From: Orobanche coerulescens
Taxonomy: Eukaryota > Streptophyta > Magnoliopsida > Lamiales > Orobanchaceae
Length of the DNA stretch: 64,000 nucleotides
Assembly (NCBI GenBank): GCA_033398695.1
Contig: CM065802.1
Location: 147,608,096-147,672,095 of the forward strand
Reading direction: 5' to 3'
The notes beneath the pieces are model-generated. The model searched no databases. It had not been told where the DNA came from and saw only the letters and a list, made by a program, of their open reading frames with translations. The position numbers and the translations under genes are program-made. Below, in pieces: positions 54,432 to 64,000 of the stretch; positions within the stretch are counted from its first letter, which is position 1; the number at the start of each line of letters is the position of its first letter.

Positions 54432-54590
54432 CTTATATAAGTGCTGCCGCCGGGTTACGACGTAATCGCCAAGGCTTACGACGTAATCGCCAAGGCTTAC
54501 GACGTAATCGAGTCATCGCCCCAAAACTTCCGGCCCGTTACGTATGTAATCGCCGTGGCCTTACGTACATAACCAAATTTACGTACGTAA
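54432..54590 (-). promoter_or_regulatory. TATA box with six upstream TTACG-type palindromes (LARD LTR)
   Basis: CTTATATAAG at 54432-54441 is preceded on the minus strand by palindromes at 54455-54465, 54476-54486, 54497-54507 (all TTACGACGTAA), 54538-54549 (TTACGTATGTAA), 54561-54572 (TTACGTACATAA) and 54579-54590 (TTACGTACGTAA). The first three are spaced exactly 21 bases. The words resemble bZIP (ACGT-core) binding sites. A regulatory role is inferred from position. Confidence 0.6.
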
Positions 54591-55126
54591 TCGCTGCAAA
54601 CCTACCGTAACTTTCGACCGATCTGCGGCACTGGCCCGAACGACGGCCCGAACGACCCCGAAACCCGAACTTGAATACGAATTCGAAGATTCGGTTACGA
54701 AGTACTCGCAAAGATGAACTCGAGCACTAAGAGAACACACGATTCCGACCACCCGAAGGCTCGAAATTTGACAACGGAAAGTAATTACCCCAAACTTTGG
54801 GAAATTACGAAAATGGCCCAAAACGTCCGAAATACACGATACATGATCGAAACACCAAACCGAAGTTCAAAACACGTTTAACAAAGTTAAACGGACTTAT
54901 GGGAAACTCGAAACAGCAGTTTCGAACGAGATTCGCAAGAATCGAACTCAAGTGCGGAAAAATCGCTAAAAAGCACGGAACTCAGCAAAACGACACTGAA
55001 ACGAACTCGGATGTCAAAAAGTGTAGAATTAATCATTCCCATAATGACGAAACGGTCATTAGAGAGTCGTAAAAACGGACTTCTGCCGAAAAAAAAATAC
55101 CGGAAATCAAAATTACGGGTATTACA

Positions 55127-56292
55127 TTTAAGACAATTCAAAGTACCATGCCTCTACTTGCCACGCGCCAGATGTCGACGTAATAACACCCATATTGTTA
55201 TCCTCCAAGGATACGACTAGAACAAGGTGGTTGGAGCTTACTAATTGTGTTTATAACACTCTAAGTGTATAAATAAATTTTTCTCTCAATTTTCTCTAAT
55301 AAAATAAAGAAGTAAAATGAAGAAGATAAAACTAGAACTCTCCCCCACTTACTCTTAGCAACTCACGGCTCAAGTGTTCAAAATGAGGGGAGGAGAAGTC
55401 TTTTATTTCTTCATTCAACTTTAAGACAATTCAAAATCTTCCCCTCAATATATTATATTCATTATTAAAATGAATAAAATCTTTCTTGATTTTCTTTGGT
55501 TTTACACCATATATAGTGGAATCAAAGACCAAGAATAAAATACAAGAGGGGGGCGGCCATCTAGAATCTTACGGGAGAGTTCGGTTCGTTTCGGACTCTC
55601 GTGTGTCCAATCAGATACACTCCGTTCCGTATCGGTGTATTTATATCAATTAATTTATCTAATTAATTAATTATATCAAATACAAAATAATATAATTAAT
55701 TTTTCCACGAAATAACTAGGTATGGGAATTAAATTAATTATCCAGTAATTTATTTAATTTATTAGGTCGTAAATTAATTTATCCAATAAATTAATTTAGA
55801 TATCTAATGTCCCAAAATTAATTAGACATCTAATGTCCAATAAATCAGATATCTAATATCTAATATTTATAAAGAGAGAGTAAGCTCGATTTATTCCATC
55901 GTCTATCCTAATGCGCGACTCGGTAGGTCCGTCTCAGTTAGCAATGGGAGGAACCAAAGAGTGATAGCACCACCTAGCCAGTCCCGCGACCTATACTGTA
56001 ACTTAACTGAGAACGAATGATGGGGACCATTCCAAAACCTTTATGTTGTGAATACGCGTATACGTAGAAGCCCTTCTCCCGAATGTCCCGATCAAGTTAT
56101 AGGGTCACGGTCGGTCAAACCCTATCTGTACTTGATGCTATGCATGAGTTAATGCAAATCGAGATCACTGAGATCTCGTGTATCTAATACAACTAGCTCG
56201 AATGCTTTGGCAAAGACTTATGATCTCATCTGCCAATAACCGCATAGGATATATACCCGTTCACTTACAGGAGAAAGAATCCAGTCTTGGTA
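55127..56292 (-). repeat. 5' LTR of Copia D, second part
   Basis: It resumes with TTTAA (55127-55131, the right duplication of the LARD) and follows the Copia LTR up to GTCTTGGTA at 56292, after which the sequence leaves the Copia LTR. The remaining part of this LTR (about 650 bases in Copia A) is not in the window. Confidence 0.88.
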
Positions 56293-57640
56293 CCTATATA
56301 AGCGGACTTCAGTCCTGATTTCGCCATTTTCATCTACTTCTTTCTCTTCCTTAGTGATTTGTGATAGTTTGGTTAGGGTGGTGCAGATTTTGGTTGACTG
56401 TCATTACCTATCAGTATTTTTGAGTTCCCGACAAGGATTTAGCATCATTACAACATTTTCCACCGTTCTAATCGAGGTATTTTTGCTAGAACCCTAGTTT
56501 TTGGGAATTTTGGGGGTTTGTGATGATTTCGTGTATAGAGTCTAATTTAGCTTAGATGGTTGTTATATTATGATTGTGTAATCATACTCTCTTGTTTCCT
56601 TGAAGTTTTATGAAATAGGTCTTGATATTTTCACCATTAGTCGATTAAGATCGATTATGACCTCGTAGTGTTCATTGAATCATCATAAAGGGTAGAATTT
56701 AGGATGAATTCTTACGTTTCCGAGATGTTGTGTTTGATTGTATACCGTTATGTGATAGGAGTGAACTTTTGAAGAGTATTCGGAGCAACGTCCCTCCCGT
56801 TCAGCGTTTCCTTACGTTATATTTCTCAAAGCAAGTACATATTTTACATTTTATTATGTAGAATGTGAATTCGACATAAATGATGATTTGTGATAAATGG
56901 GTGGATGTATTGTTGTTGTTCTTTCACCTGGGGACGGTTCGATAGAAACTCTAGGGGCCGCTATTAAGGGGGACGGTCATGGAAGTTGTTTTCCATATGG
57001 GGACGGTCTAACGAGGCCTCTGGAGGTCGATACTAAGGGGTACGGCCACGGGTTACCAAGTGTATATTCTTGTGATAATGAAATGTGATGTTATGATTTT
57101 CTTGATGATCCTGTATCGATGATAATGTGGCATTCTGGAATATTGTTTTCTTAAATGTTTTCAAATGTGATAATCATGTTAAATTTTATTTGTATATTAT
57201 GTCGTGTAATTGTGTACTTGCACTAGCTATTCGAATGCTGACCCCTTAAATGAGGGAAATGTGTTTCATGCATTTCAGGTATTGGGCGAACTGAGGAGCC
57301 AGCACGGGAAACACATGCAAATGATGGTCAAGCACGATGATGAGGCTCGAGTCTATGTCGTTTATTTTATTATGTCTATGTTGTTCATCAGAGTCAGTCG
57401 AGTAAATGTATTTTTGTCTTAAAGATATTGTTGAAGGCCCCTGCGTGGGCAATGGATTCATTTTACATTCTATTTTTCTGCCTTTGAACCAAAATGTTTT
57501 GGCCGAGGCCACAACCTTATTTACAATATTAAATATTGTCATTATGGGATTGTTCTGAATTGTGTGAATGTACAAGCCTGGTAGACCTTAATGAAGGTTC
57601 TATGGCATGTAATAATCCTTATGAGAATTGGAGTGTTACA
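56293..57640 (+). repeat. Gypsy LTR fragment starting at its TATA box
   Basis: It begins CCTATATAAGCGG and ends GGAGTGTTACA. Inside are a direct repeat of about 70 bp (GGGGACGGT at 56931 and 56999), the hairpin CCTTAAATGAGGG near 57243 and CATTTCAGGTATTGGG, typical of Gypsy LTR 3' parts. The upstream part is missing and the break falls almost on the TATA box. Confidence 0.65.
56294..56301 (+). promoter_or_regulatory. TATA box at the start of the LTR fragment
   Basis: CTATATAAGC two bases after the Copia D break. The TATA core is at 56295-56301. Upstream control sequence is now Copia D LTR. Confidence 0.55.
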
Positions 57641-58060
57641 TCTGCGGCCTTGCCCCCCTCTACCACGGCGTCTCAAATTTCTATGCATACTGAAAGAATC
57701 AAACAATAATCCTAAGCACAGTTCATGACTTCCTTATGGCCAATCACAAATTCACACTATGTCAATAGCAACAATGAAACTACATGTTGAAGAAAATAGT
57801 CATCATGAATTATCGGCACCACGAGTGCTACATAAAATATCATATCGACCCCAAGTCGAAACAAATTCAATCACATAATTAATCCAAAATTTTCCTTGGA
57901 ATATCAATATGATAAATTCCGCCCCAAATCCCTCGAGATATCAAGATCAACAAAAAGATCAATTCGCCATTAACATCTTGCCAGTAATTAAATCATGGCA
58001 CATAAGTAACATACCGTATTTGGCTCATAGGGTCAGACAATTGCACAGGTCACACAAGGC
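57641..58060 (-). pseudogene. Gypsy leader and gag N-terminus, opposite orientation
   Basis: On the minus strand a short text MHRNLRRRGRGGQGRR at about 57690-57645 is the Arg/Gly-rich start seen in the gag of Gypsy C and G. It is preceded (58060-57700) by AT-rich leader-like sequence. The frame ends at the junction with the plus-strand LTR fragment. Only the first 16 codons or so of gag exist here. Confidence 0.5.
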
Positions 58061-58280
58061 TGTAGGAATACTTATTAGATTTTGATGATGTCATCCCTGT
58101 ATTTGTTTATTCAAATGTATGTTTTTAATACTTGGCAAATTGTAAAGAAGAACCAAATGAGTATCTTCTATAGGCCAGATTATGTATAATTGAATACTTG
58201 GCAAAATGTAAACAAGAACCAAATGAGTATCTTCTATAGGCCATGTAAGTTAGGCTTAAAAATCGGCTAAGTATAAATCT

Positions 58281-58612
58281 CAGATAAGTTCATATCAGAG
58301 AAGTCTTGGTCAACTCAACTGATCAGAGAAGGTTGACCATAGACGACTTATCACCAGACAACGTTCTGAAGAAAGAGATTTATCAGAGAAGTCCTGGTCA
58401 AAATAATTATCAAATAAGTTTGACCAAACTGCAGTCAAGTGATCAGACGGAGTCAAGTCAGCTGAAGTTTGACCATCAGATCAGATAAGTTCGTCAGGTC
58501 AGAAGACTTCAGATCAGAGAAGATTAGTCTGGACAAATAACTTCATCTCAGAGAAGTTACATCAGAGAAGTCCGACATCAGATAAGGATGACTGTACGAG
58601 ATCAGATAAGTG
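58281..58612 (+). promoter_or_regulatory. TCAGAKAAGT motif array upstream of Copia E TATA box
   Basis: CAGAGAAG or CAGATAAG appears about ten times in 330 bases (for example near 58281, 58297, 58324, 58384, 58483, 58515, 58552, 58563, 58579 and 58602), interspersed with GTTTGACCA and GGTCAA (W-box-like TTGACC) words. It lies about 340 bases before the TATA box. It may bind defence- or stress-related factors; this is inferred. Confidence 0.55.
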
Positions 58613-58946
58613 ATATGCCAAGTAATCCAGTCCACGTCAGCATGCGTTGAAAAGTCAATAAACAAAGAAAGTCACATGCGGGCGATAAGAGACAAACTGG
58701 AGAGATTCTCGGAGAGCAAATGAATTAAATATTCATTCAGACCCACCACTGAAGGCTTTAATCATATTATAATCTAAAGTTTCGGCGCCTCAACGTGAAA
58801 GTCTTCACAACAGGCGGAAATGGATTAAAATAAGGGAATCCAGCCATGCAACATTCGGAAAGAAAAACAAAGAAGTCTATTTCTCCAACGGACGGATTTG
58901 TTACAGGAATTGCAATGGCTATGAAGGAAACTCAAAGATCGACATC

Positions 58947-58954
58947 TATAAATA
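58947..58954 (+). promoter_or_regulatory. TATA box of Copia E LTR
   Basis: TATAAATA in ACATCTATAAATACC; the same octamer as in Copia B. Confidence 0.65.
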
Positions 58955-59589
58955 CCTGAATATTTGAATTGAGCAAAGTACGATGCGAACAACACTTACA
59001 AGCAATCAAAATGGACACTAGCATCGTGAAGAGCAAGAGTTCAAAAGTTCTTATTTGAAGAAGCTCTTAGTTGGAGAAGACAATCACTCGTGTCTTTAAA
59101 ACCTGAGTTTGGGGTACTTCATTGGTTAAAGTTCGAGAGACTGTAAAGGCATCCAAAGATCGTAGATCGAGAGGTGCAAGGCAGTCAAAGGGAGTTGCAA
59201 CAGCAAGGAATTCCACTGGTTGGAAGCTGTTGTAATTGGTTGAATCACTGTAATATTTATCACTGGTTGAAAATTATAGTGAATTCATCTCCAACTGGTT
59301 TGGAGTAAAGTGGATTAGTAGAGGATTACCCCACCTCTGAGACCACTATAATTGCCTGCGTGTTTTAATGCTTTAATCATCATACTTACCTGCTGCATAC
59401 ATACTTAACTGTTCCATTGTTTAGTTATTTGCTTTCGTCATCAGCTAACTTCCGCATACCTGTCTACAGACGACTTCAAGTCCTCTGCACCTATCAGCTG
59501 AGAAACTCACCCCTTGTGGAAAAGAGTTTCAATAAGTCTATTCACCCTCCCCCTCTAGACTTATTCCTGGATGACTTGTGACCTACAAG

Positions 59590-59600
59590 TGGTATCAGAG
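59590..59600 (+). other. Primer-binding site of Copia E
   Basis: TGGTATCAGAG three bases after the LTR end, followed by TGG. Confidence 0.88.
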
Positions 59601-59670
59601 TGGTTGGTTCAATTTTTCAGAACCAGATCCATATATCGAGGAAATATATTTTGTATTCTCTCATTTTAGA

Positions 59671-60687
59671 ATGGAACACATGCAACACATGCACTCTAGG
59701 TTACCTGTCTTTTTAGTTGATGAGTATGATCTTTGGCAGATAAGGATGCAGGCACATTTATCTTCCATCCATGACGACATGTGGTGCATAATCGAACACG
59801 GTCCTTTCATTTTCGAGAAGGACAACTCCCCAGAAGAAATTGCAGCCGGGAAGCCAGAGAATATCCCCAAGAAGAGGACGGAGCTGACCACTGAAGAAAG
59901 AAAGATAGCCAATCTTGACAACCGGGCCAGAGATGTGCTGTACCAGACTCTTGACAAATCAACAATAGTCAAGATCAAGAATTGCAAGAATGCCAAAGAA
60001 ATTTGGGATACTCTAGCTGTGATGTGCGAAGGAACTGAGCTAATAAAAGAGAACAAGTTGTCAATGGCTACCCAAAAGTTTGACAACTTCAAGATGAAGA
60101 ATGGAGAGTCTATCGACCAAGTAGACACAAGATTCACAGAGATAATTAATGAAATTAATTCTCTGGGAAAAAAATATGGCAACAGGGAGATGGCACTGAA
60201 AGCTCTAAGATCTCTCAACCCAGAATGGAATATGAAGGCAGTGGCCATGAGAGAATCCAAGGATCTTAACAAAATAAAGATCCAGTAGCTGTTCTCTGAC
60301 CTAAAGGCTTACGAGTTTGAACTTCCAAGTTCATCATCAACTGAGCCTCGGAGAAGGGAATAGCGTTTGCAGCTGAGTCCCCCGCCAAGAGCTTATCCGA
60401 AGTCAAGCCTCCAAATCCCCTAGATTTTGAGGAAGAAATGGCGTTTATAATGCAGAGATTCAGCAACTTCCGGAAGAATTACTCCAAATATAAGAAGAAT
60501 TATAAAGAAAATCCCAGGATAAATCAAAATACTGGAAGCTGGAAGGTGGAGTGCTACAATTGCCACAAGATAGGACATATTCAAATTGACTGTCCTGATC
60601 TCAAGAAGGATGAAGGCAAGAAGGAAGTGGGCAGAAAAGAAGACAAGAGAAAAGCTTTCATTGGAGAAGACCAAGAGAGAGTAGATT
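59671..60687 (+). pseudogene. Copia E gag
   Basis: The best start is ATG 59671 (MEHMQHMHSR), since the upstream ATG lies in the LTR. The frame gives EYDLWQIRMQAHLSSIHDDM, KEIWDTLAVMCEGTELIKEN and EINSLGKKYGNREMALKALR of the UBN2-type capsid, and stops at TAG 60286-60288. It then continues open in sense (LFSDLKAYEFELPSSSS) to another stop. After a frameshift the frame from 60438 carries the zinc knuckle CYNCHKIGHIQIDC at 60552-60593, complete. The Copia is interrupted at 60688. It is the best-preserved gag in the window. Confidence 0.85.
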
Positions 60688-61609
60688 TGTAACACCCTCA
60701 AAACCATCTGGGGATATTACAGCGCCGTGGGTCCCGCGCCGGAGCCCACCAGGCTAAAACTCATTTTCAAAAACGTTTCAAATATGCCAATAGGCGAAGG
60801 ATGGTAGTGTATTTAAATAATTTTCAAAGATCCATTTTCCAAATACTGTCACAAAATAGAATCATTTACAAGTTTCAGGCCAAAACAGCGAAACTCAACA
60901 TTTTCAAAATGTACGTTAAGCCACCCCTTAAACATACCGACAAAATAGTTAGGAAAAAGGGTTAACGAAATAACCCAAGTTTACGAAATACCCCAAAAGG
61001 CCATTTTGAAATACACACGAGTTGGTAAAATACCGAAAAGCCATTTTGAAATACACATGCGGTGGGTAAAAACACAGTTCAAAAATACACAATTGCAGCG
61101 GAATAAACAACCAGAAGGAATACTCGATACTCAAATACATGCCACGGCCAGTATCACCCGGGAAGCTCATCCCTTCATGACCGCTACTAGCTCGATCTCC
61201 GAGTACATAAAAATAAAGCCCACGACTAGGTCATCTATATCGATTACATCACATAAATAATTACATACCAATGTAATTACAAGTAAGAATACTACCGATT
61301 TAATTTTACCGTCATAACCTTACCAATCCATAGCAATCCATATCAAATCGATCCTTACCATAATCCACATTTCGCATCCTCAAATGGCGAAATGAACCCA
61401 ACTACAACCATCTGTACTGTATTTAAACCATACCAAGAATCCTCAAAACATCATCATAACTCATAAGCATGAAATAATTCATCCGTGCCAAATCCTATCC
61501 GTCGGATCACACAATCGAATCTCAACCTGGATAAACCAATAACACACAACATATCTGTAGATCAACCACTACAAAACAATGACAACAAGTCCCGAAACAT
61601 CGACGTACA

Positions 61610-62010
61610 GTCATACGATCAATAACCAGATCAACCACTAAATCAACCGAGAATATCATCGACATGATAAGCTCCAATACGACCAACCAAAGGCCAACCA
61701 CAACCAAGAATATCCTCAACATAATAAACTCCAATACTACCAACGAAGAATCAACAATAATCGAGAATACCATCAACATGATAAACTCTAACATGATCAA
61801 TAGAGGATCAACAAGGTAAACTCCAAACACGATCAACAAAGGATCACCAATGACCGAGAATACCATCAACAAGGTAAACTCCAAACGATCAACAAAGGAT
61901 CAACAACGACCGAGAATACCATTAACAAGGTAAACTCCAAACGATCAACAAAGGATCAATCAATGACCGAGAATACCATCAACAAGGTAAACTCCAAATG
62001 ATCAACAATA
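61610..62010. repeat. 56-57-bp tandem repeat in Gypsy F LTR
   Basis: GAGAATACCATCAACA-type words at 61649, 61706, 61763, 61856, 61912 and 61969: spacing 57, 57, 93, 56, 57. Units contain AAGGTAAACTCCAAACGATC and AACAAAGGATCA. Confidence 0.85.
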
Positions 62011-62236
62011 ATGGATCTCAAAGAAATAACCCCGACTATCGAACATACCCCTCGGGCGTATGAACAACCAGTCGCAAACCGTCGAACATACCCAACCATA
62101 AATGGAGGATGAACGACCAAACAATATGGCTCAAAGATGGACGTCACAGTACGCCCGATCCAGAAATGTGTCCGTGCACATGTCTACCCTGTATACGGAA
62201 TCCAGGATATACGTGGGACATGTACCTAATTAGCCT

Positions 62237-62254
62237 CACGAACTACGTCTCGTG
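62237..62254 (-). other. Conserved LTR hairpin, Gypsy F copy
   Basis: On the minus strand CACGAG, a 6-base loop and TTCGTG, followed by GGCTAATTAGGTACATG. It is equivalent to 4698-4718 of Gypsy A. Confidence 0.5.
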
Positions 62255-64000
62255 TGCATGAACCAATGTGGAAATATCAACACATGACCATAGTGTGCCC
62301 AACTAAAAATCCAACACAATAACCAATCAGCACGACGATATGACTCCAGATATGTCATGATGCAACATGACAACGAAACTCAAAGAATCACATATCCAAT
62401 AAGGATCAAAAGACTCACCGAAGTGAACAAAGAAACACGGATAATGAAAGATTGACACGACCGATAATATCCGAAACAACCCTCCTAGGATCACAATCCC
62501 CAAAGAATGATCAACACGATCAACAACCTCAACACTACATCCCTGGGATCATCATCCCTCAACGATCGATCAACACAATCATTAATAACAAACAATAGTC
62601 CTGGGATCCACATCCTTCAACGAGCAACCAATACAAATCTCAATATACGAAACCTCAACGTACAACATATACAACAACTCAACATAATAATTATATTCAT
62701 AATTGAACAATACTTAAATTACCTCAAAGCCGAAGACAATATTCTTTCCGTGAACAACATCCTTGAACGAATACATAGTTATACGAATAATCTAGAATGA
62801 GGTACAATTCATTAATTTCAATAAACCACCATCCCGACATCAATATCGACACGATAACGATCCTCGATATCCGATATTCCATATCCTTGACAAAAGATAA
62901 CTCACGTCTTCCTTGAACACAATTAAATCATATACATTATGATTTAATCCAAACTAGAGCACGATATACAAACCATCATCCCGACAATTTACATTTATAA
63001 CAACATTGCTATATGAATTATAAATGAAACGAAAGCGAAACCATTCATTAAGTATTATAAACTGAACAAGTATAAACTTTCCTCGATACCGATACCACGA
63101 AGCCGTTACCAAAATCCATTGCCTTTGTCTACGAGCTCCTCAGCCCCGACCAAAAGCAATCTACGAACTCTTCAACCTCAACCGCAACTCAACAGTCAAA
63201 ATCCACGATCAAACATCTCAACCTATTGAAGTAATCAATCAACAACAATCCGATAACAATCAATAACTGACATAGCCAACCAATCACTCAACGGCTCAAC
63301 AATACCTAGATCATATACAAAACCGGACAATACAACTCAAACAATTACGAACTCATATCCACAATACAAGCCGTAACTCGATAATTAATATAACCGATCA
63401 ATAAACCCAATGGTTCCACAATATCCCGATTAAACACAATTCCAAACAACCCAAACCAATCAATCACGATTTCGAGATCTCAACACGATTTATAATCCGA
63501 TAATCATATCGATAATCAAATTAAACCAATAACAAGGGTCTAAACATTACCGATTCCAAATTCAATCTTAAATACGAGTACAAGTTTCCTCCTTGTAAAT
63601 TCATGATTGGAACTAATTACCGATTATCATCACCGATCCGGACAATCCGATTAGTTCAACATATAGATGATCATATTCCAAGGGTGTCAAATAATTCAAT
63701 CATTCGATTTGAACACTTGTTCAACACGTATGAACTTCCAACTAAAAGATGAATAATAATCTCATCAACCTCGGAATCATATTCGTATTTCTATACGAAT
63801 ATTGTACCAAAACACATAACTTAGTTCTAGATATGAATATTCCATATTCCTATCCAAAACACCAACACCTCTTAAACACATTCATCATATCAATGATCAA
63901 TTCGTCTCGATATTAAGGATTTCATAACATATTCGATTCCAACTTCAACTTTAAACACGAATCAACAAGATTCCTTCTAGTTCATACTTGTAAACAATAT

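Larger units (their letters stand above)
47190..55126 (-). mobile_element. LARD-type non-autonomous Gypsy, complete by ends
   Basis: 7937 bp, LTRs 47190-49656 and 51991-55126, with perfect TTTAA duplications on both sides inside the Copia D LTR. The primer site and the 3' text GGGACGAAACTTC before the polypurine tract show descent from Tekay-type Gypsy elements. The 2.3-kb middle has no gag or pol. It can only have moved with proteins from a relative. Confidence 0.9.
51991..55126 (-). repeat. 5' LTR of the LARD
   Basis: Plus strand TGTAACACCGCC to ACGGGTATTACA, 3136 bp. It includes a segment (52258-52740) and extra 109-bp units not found in the other LTR. The hairpin ACCCCCCGAATACTCGGGGGTT is at about 52352-52373. 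Confidence 0.9.
40058..56292 (-). mobile_element. Copia D, relative of Copia A, split by the LARD
   Basis: A minus-strand Copia: 3' LTR at 40058-41433, internal 41434-46980, 5' LTR from 46981, broken by the LARD at 47190-55126 and truncated at about 56292. The gene order and text are those of Copia A, with moderate divergence. It was inserted into the Gypsy C 3' LTR (TSD probably GTAAC, 40053-40057; the other copy is missing). The RT and protease have lost catalytic residues. Confidence 0.88.
58061..59587 (+). repeat. 5' LTR of Copia E
   Basis: 1527 bp with TGTAGGAATA at the start and GTGACCTACA at the end. A direct repeat of about 50 bp (AACCAAATGAGTATCTTC at 58151 and 58215) is near the start, followed by the motif array and TATA box. 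Confidence 0.85.
58061..60687 (+). mobile_element. Copia E, Sirevirus-like element, 5' LTR and gag
   Basis: LTR 58061-59587 (TGTAGG..CCTACA ends), perfect primer site, gag with zinc knuckle. It is cut off by the Gypsy F LTR at 60688. Gag and LTR-primer spacing resemble Copia B, but the LTR sequences differ. Confidence 0.8.
60688..64000 (-). repeat. Gypsy F LTR (and possibly internal part), runs off the window
   Basis: Plus strand starts TGTAACACCCTC, the reversed LTR end; GCGCCGTGGGTCCCGCGCC follows near 60722. The block matching the Gypsy A and 18561-19432 LTRs lies at 62125-62330. From about 62440 on the sequence is AT-rich with ACACGATCAAC-type phrases and has no gene. I cannot see where the LTR ends. 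Confidence 0.7.

Noticed and set aside
56293..57640. A host gene with TATA box and intron-like sequence
   Set aside because: The only frames are short, and the stretch ends in a Gypsy LTR terminus (GGAGTGTTACA) with typical LTR hairpin and text.
59661..60272. A 203-codon open frame on the minus strand
   Set aside because: Antisense shadow of the Copia E gag.
1..64000. A new defence, biosynthetic or other multi-gene system
   Set aside because: All recognisable coding text belongs to known transposon families; no gene cluster remains once these are removed.

Overview
The window is plant nuclear DNA made of transposable elements nested inside one another. I see no ordinary host gene, tRNA gene, CRISPR array or prokaryotic feature. 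The plant assignment rests on: LTR retrotransposons primed by initiator-Met tRNA (TGGTATCAGAGC-type sites); chromodomain-type Gypsy and Sirevirus-like and Tork/Angela-like Copia proteins; an L1-type LINE with RNase H; a CACTA element; hAT elements; and a Cassandra TRIM, whose LTRs carry a 5S rRNA-like promoter and which is known only from vascular plants. The density and nesting suggest gene-poor heterochromatin. I cannot name the species.

Layout. (1) 1-18364: minus-strand Copia A, cut by the left window edge. It is split by a complete plus-strand Gypsy A (2974-12269) flanked by the perfect 5-bp duplication ATTGC. (2) 18365-21627: a 3' fragment of a Gypsy F LTR, then about twelve copies of a diverged ~169-bp tandem repeat. 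A 721-bp CACTA element (20106-20826, TSD GTA) sits in the repeat. (3) 21628-24840: a 5'-truncated minus-strand L1-type LINE. (4) 24841-26439: remnant of Gypsy G (LTR end, primer site, gag start). (5) 26440-30798: Copia B (5' LTR and gag), with an intact Cassandra TRIM (29389-30375, TSD ATGGC) inside gag. (6) 30799-40057: decayed Gypsy C. Its pol carries a Copia tail fragment and an inverted Gypsy F LTR piece. Its 3' LTR carries a hAT element (38794-40042) that itself contains a second hAT element (38885-39569). (7) 40058-56292: minus-strand Copia D, a relative of Copia A. Its 5' LTR is split by a complete non-autonomous LARD-type Gypsy (47190-55126, TSD TTTAA). (8) 56293-64000: a Gypsy LTR fragment starting at its TATA box, an opposed Gypsy gag start, Copia E (LTR and gag), and a minus-strand Gypsy F LTR that leaves the window.

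Almost all protein genes here are broken by stops, frameshifts, deletions or insertions. The clearly complete elements by structure are Gypsy A, the LARD, Cassandra, the CACTA element and the two hAT elements. None of these encodes an intact set of its own mobilisation proteins.

The most interesting signals are non-coding. Several unrelated LTR families carry clusters of a short, family-specific, mostly palindromic word, in three cases directly upstream of a TATA box: GACCGTG..CACGGCC hairpins in Gypsy A, TTACGNCGTAA in the LARD, and TCAGAKAAGT (not palindromic) in Copia E. Gypsy C has TAGCGTACGCTA without a TATA box that I can see. The Gypsy A word also fills a GC-rich block in the leader of Copia A. 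At the matching place in Copia D the block has a different word. Copia A and D also share a 77-nt identical leader segment that forms a stem-loop, a candidate packaging or dimerisation signal. Three Gypsy LTR copies share a transcribed-region hairpin in which the stem is kept although the loop changes. All boundaries and family calls were made by eye.
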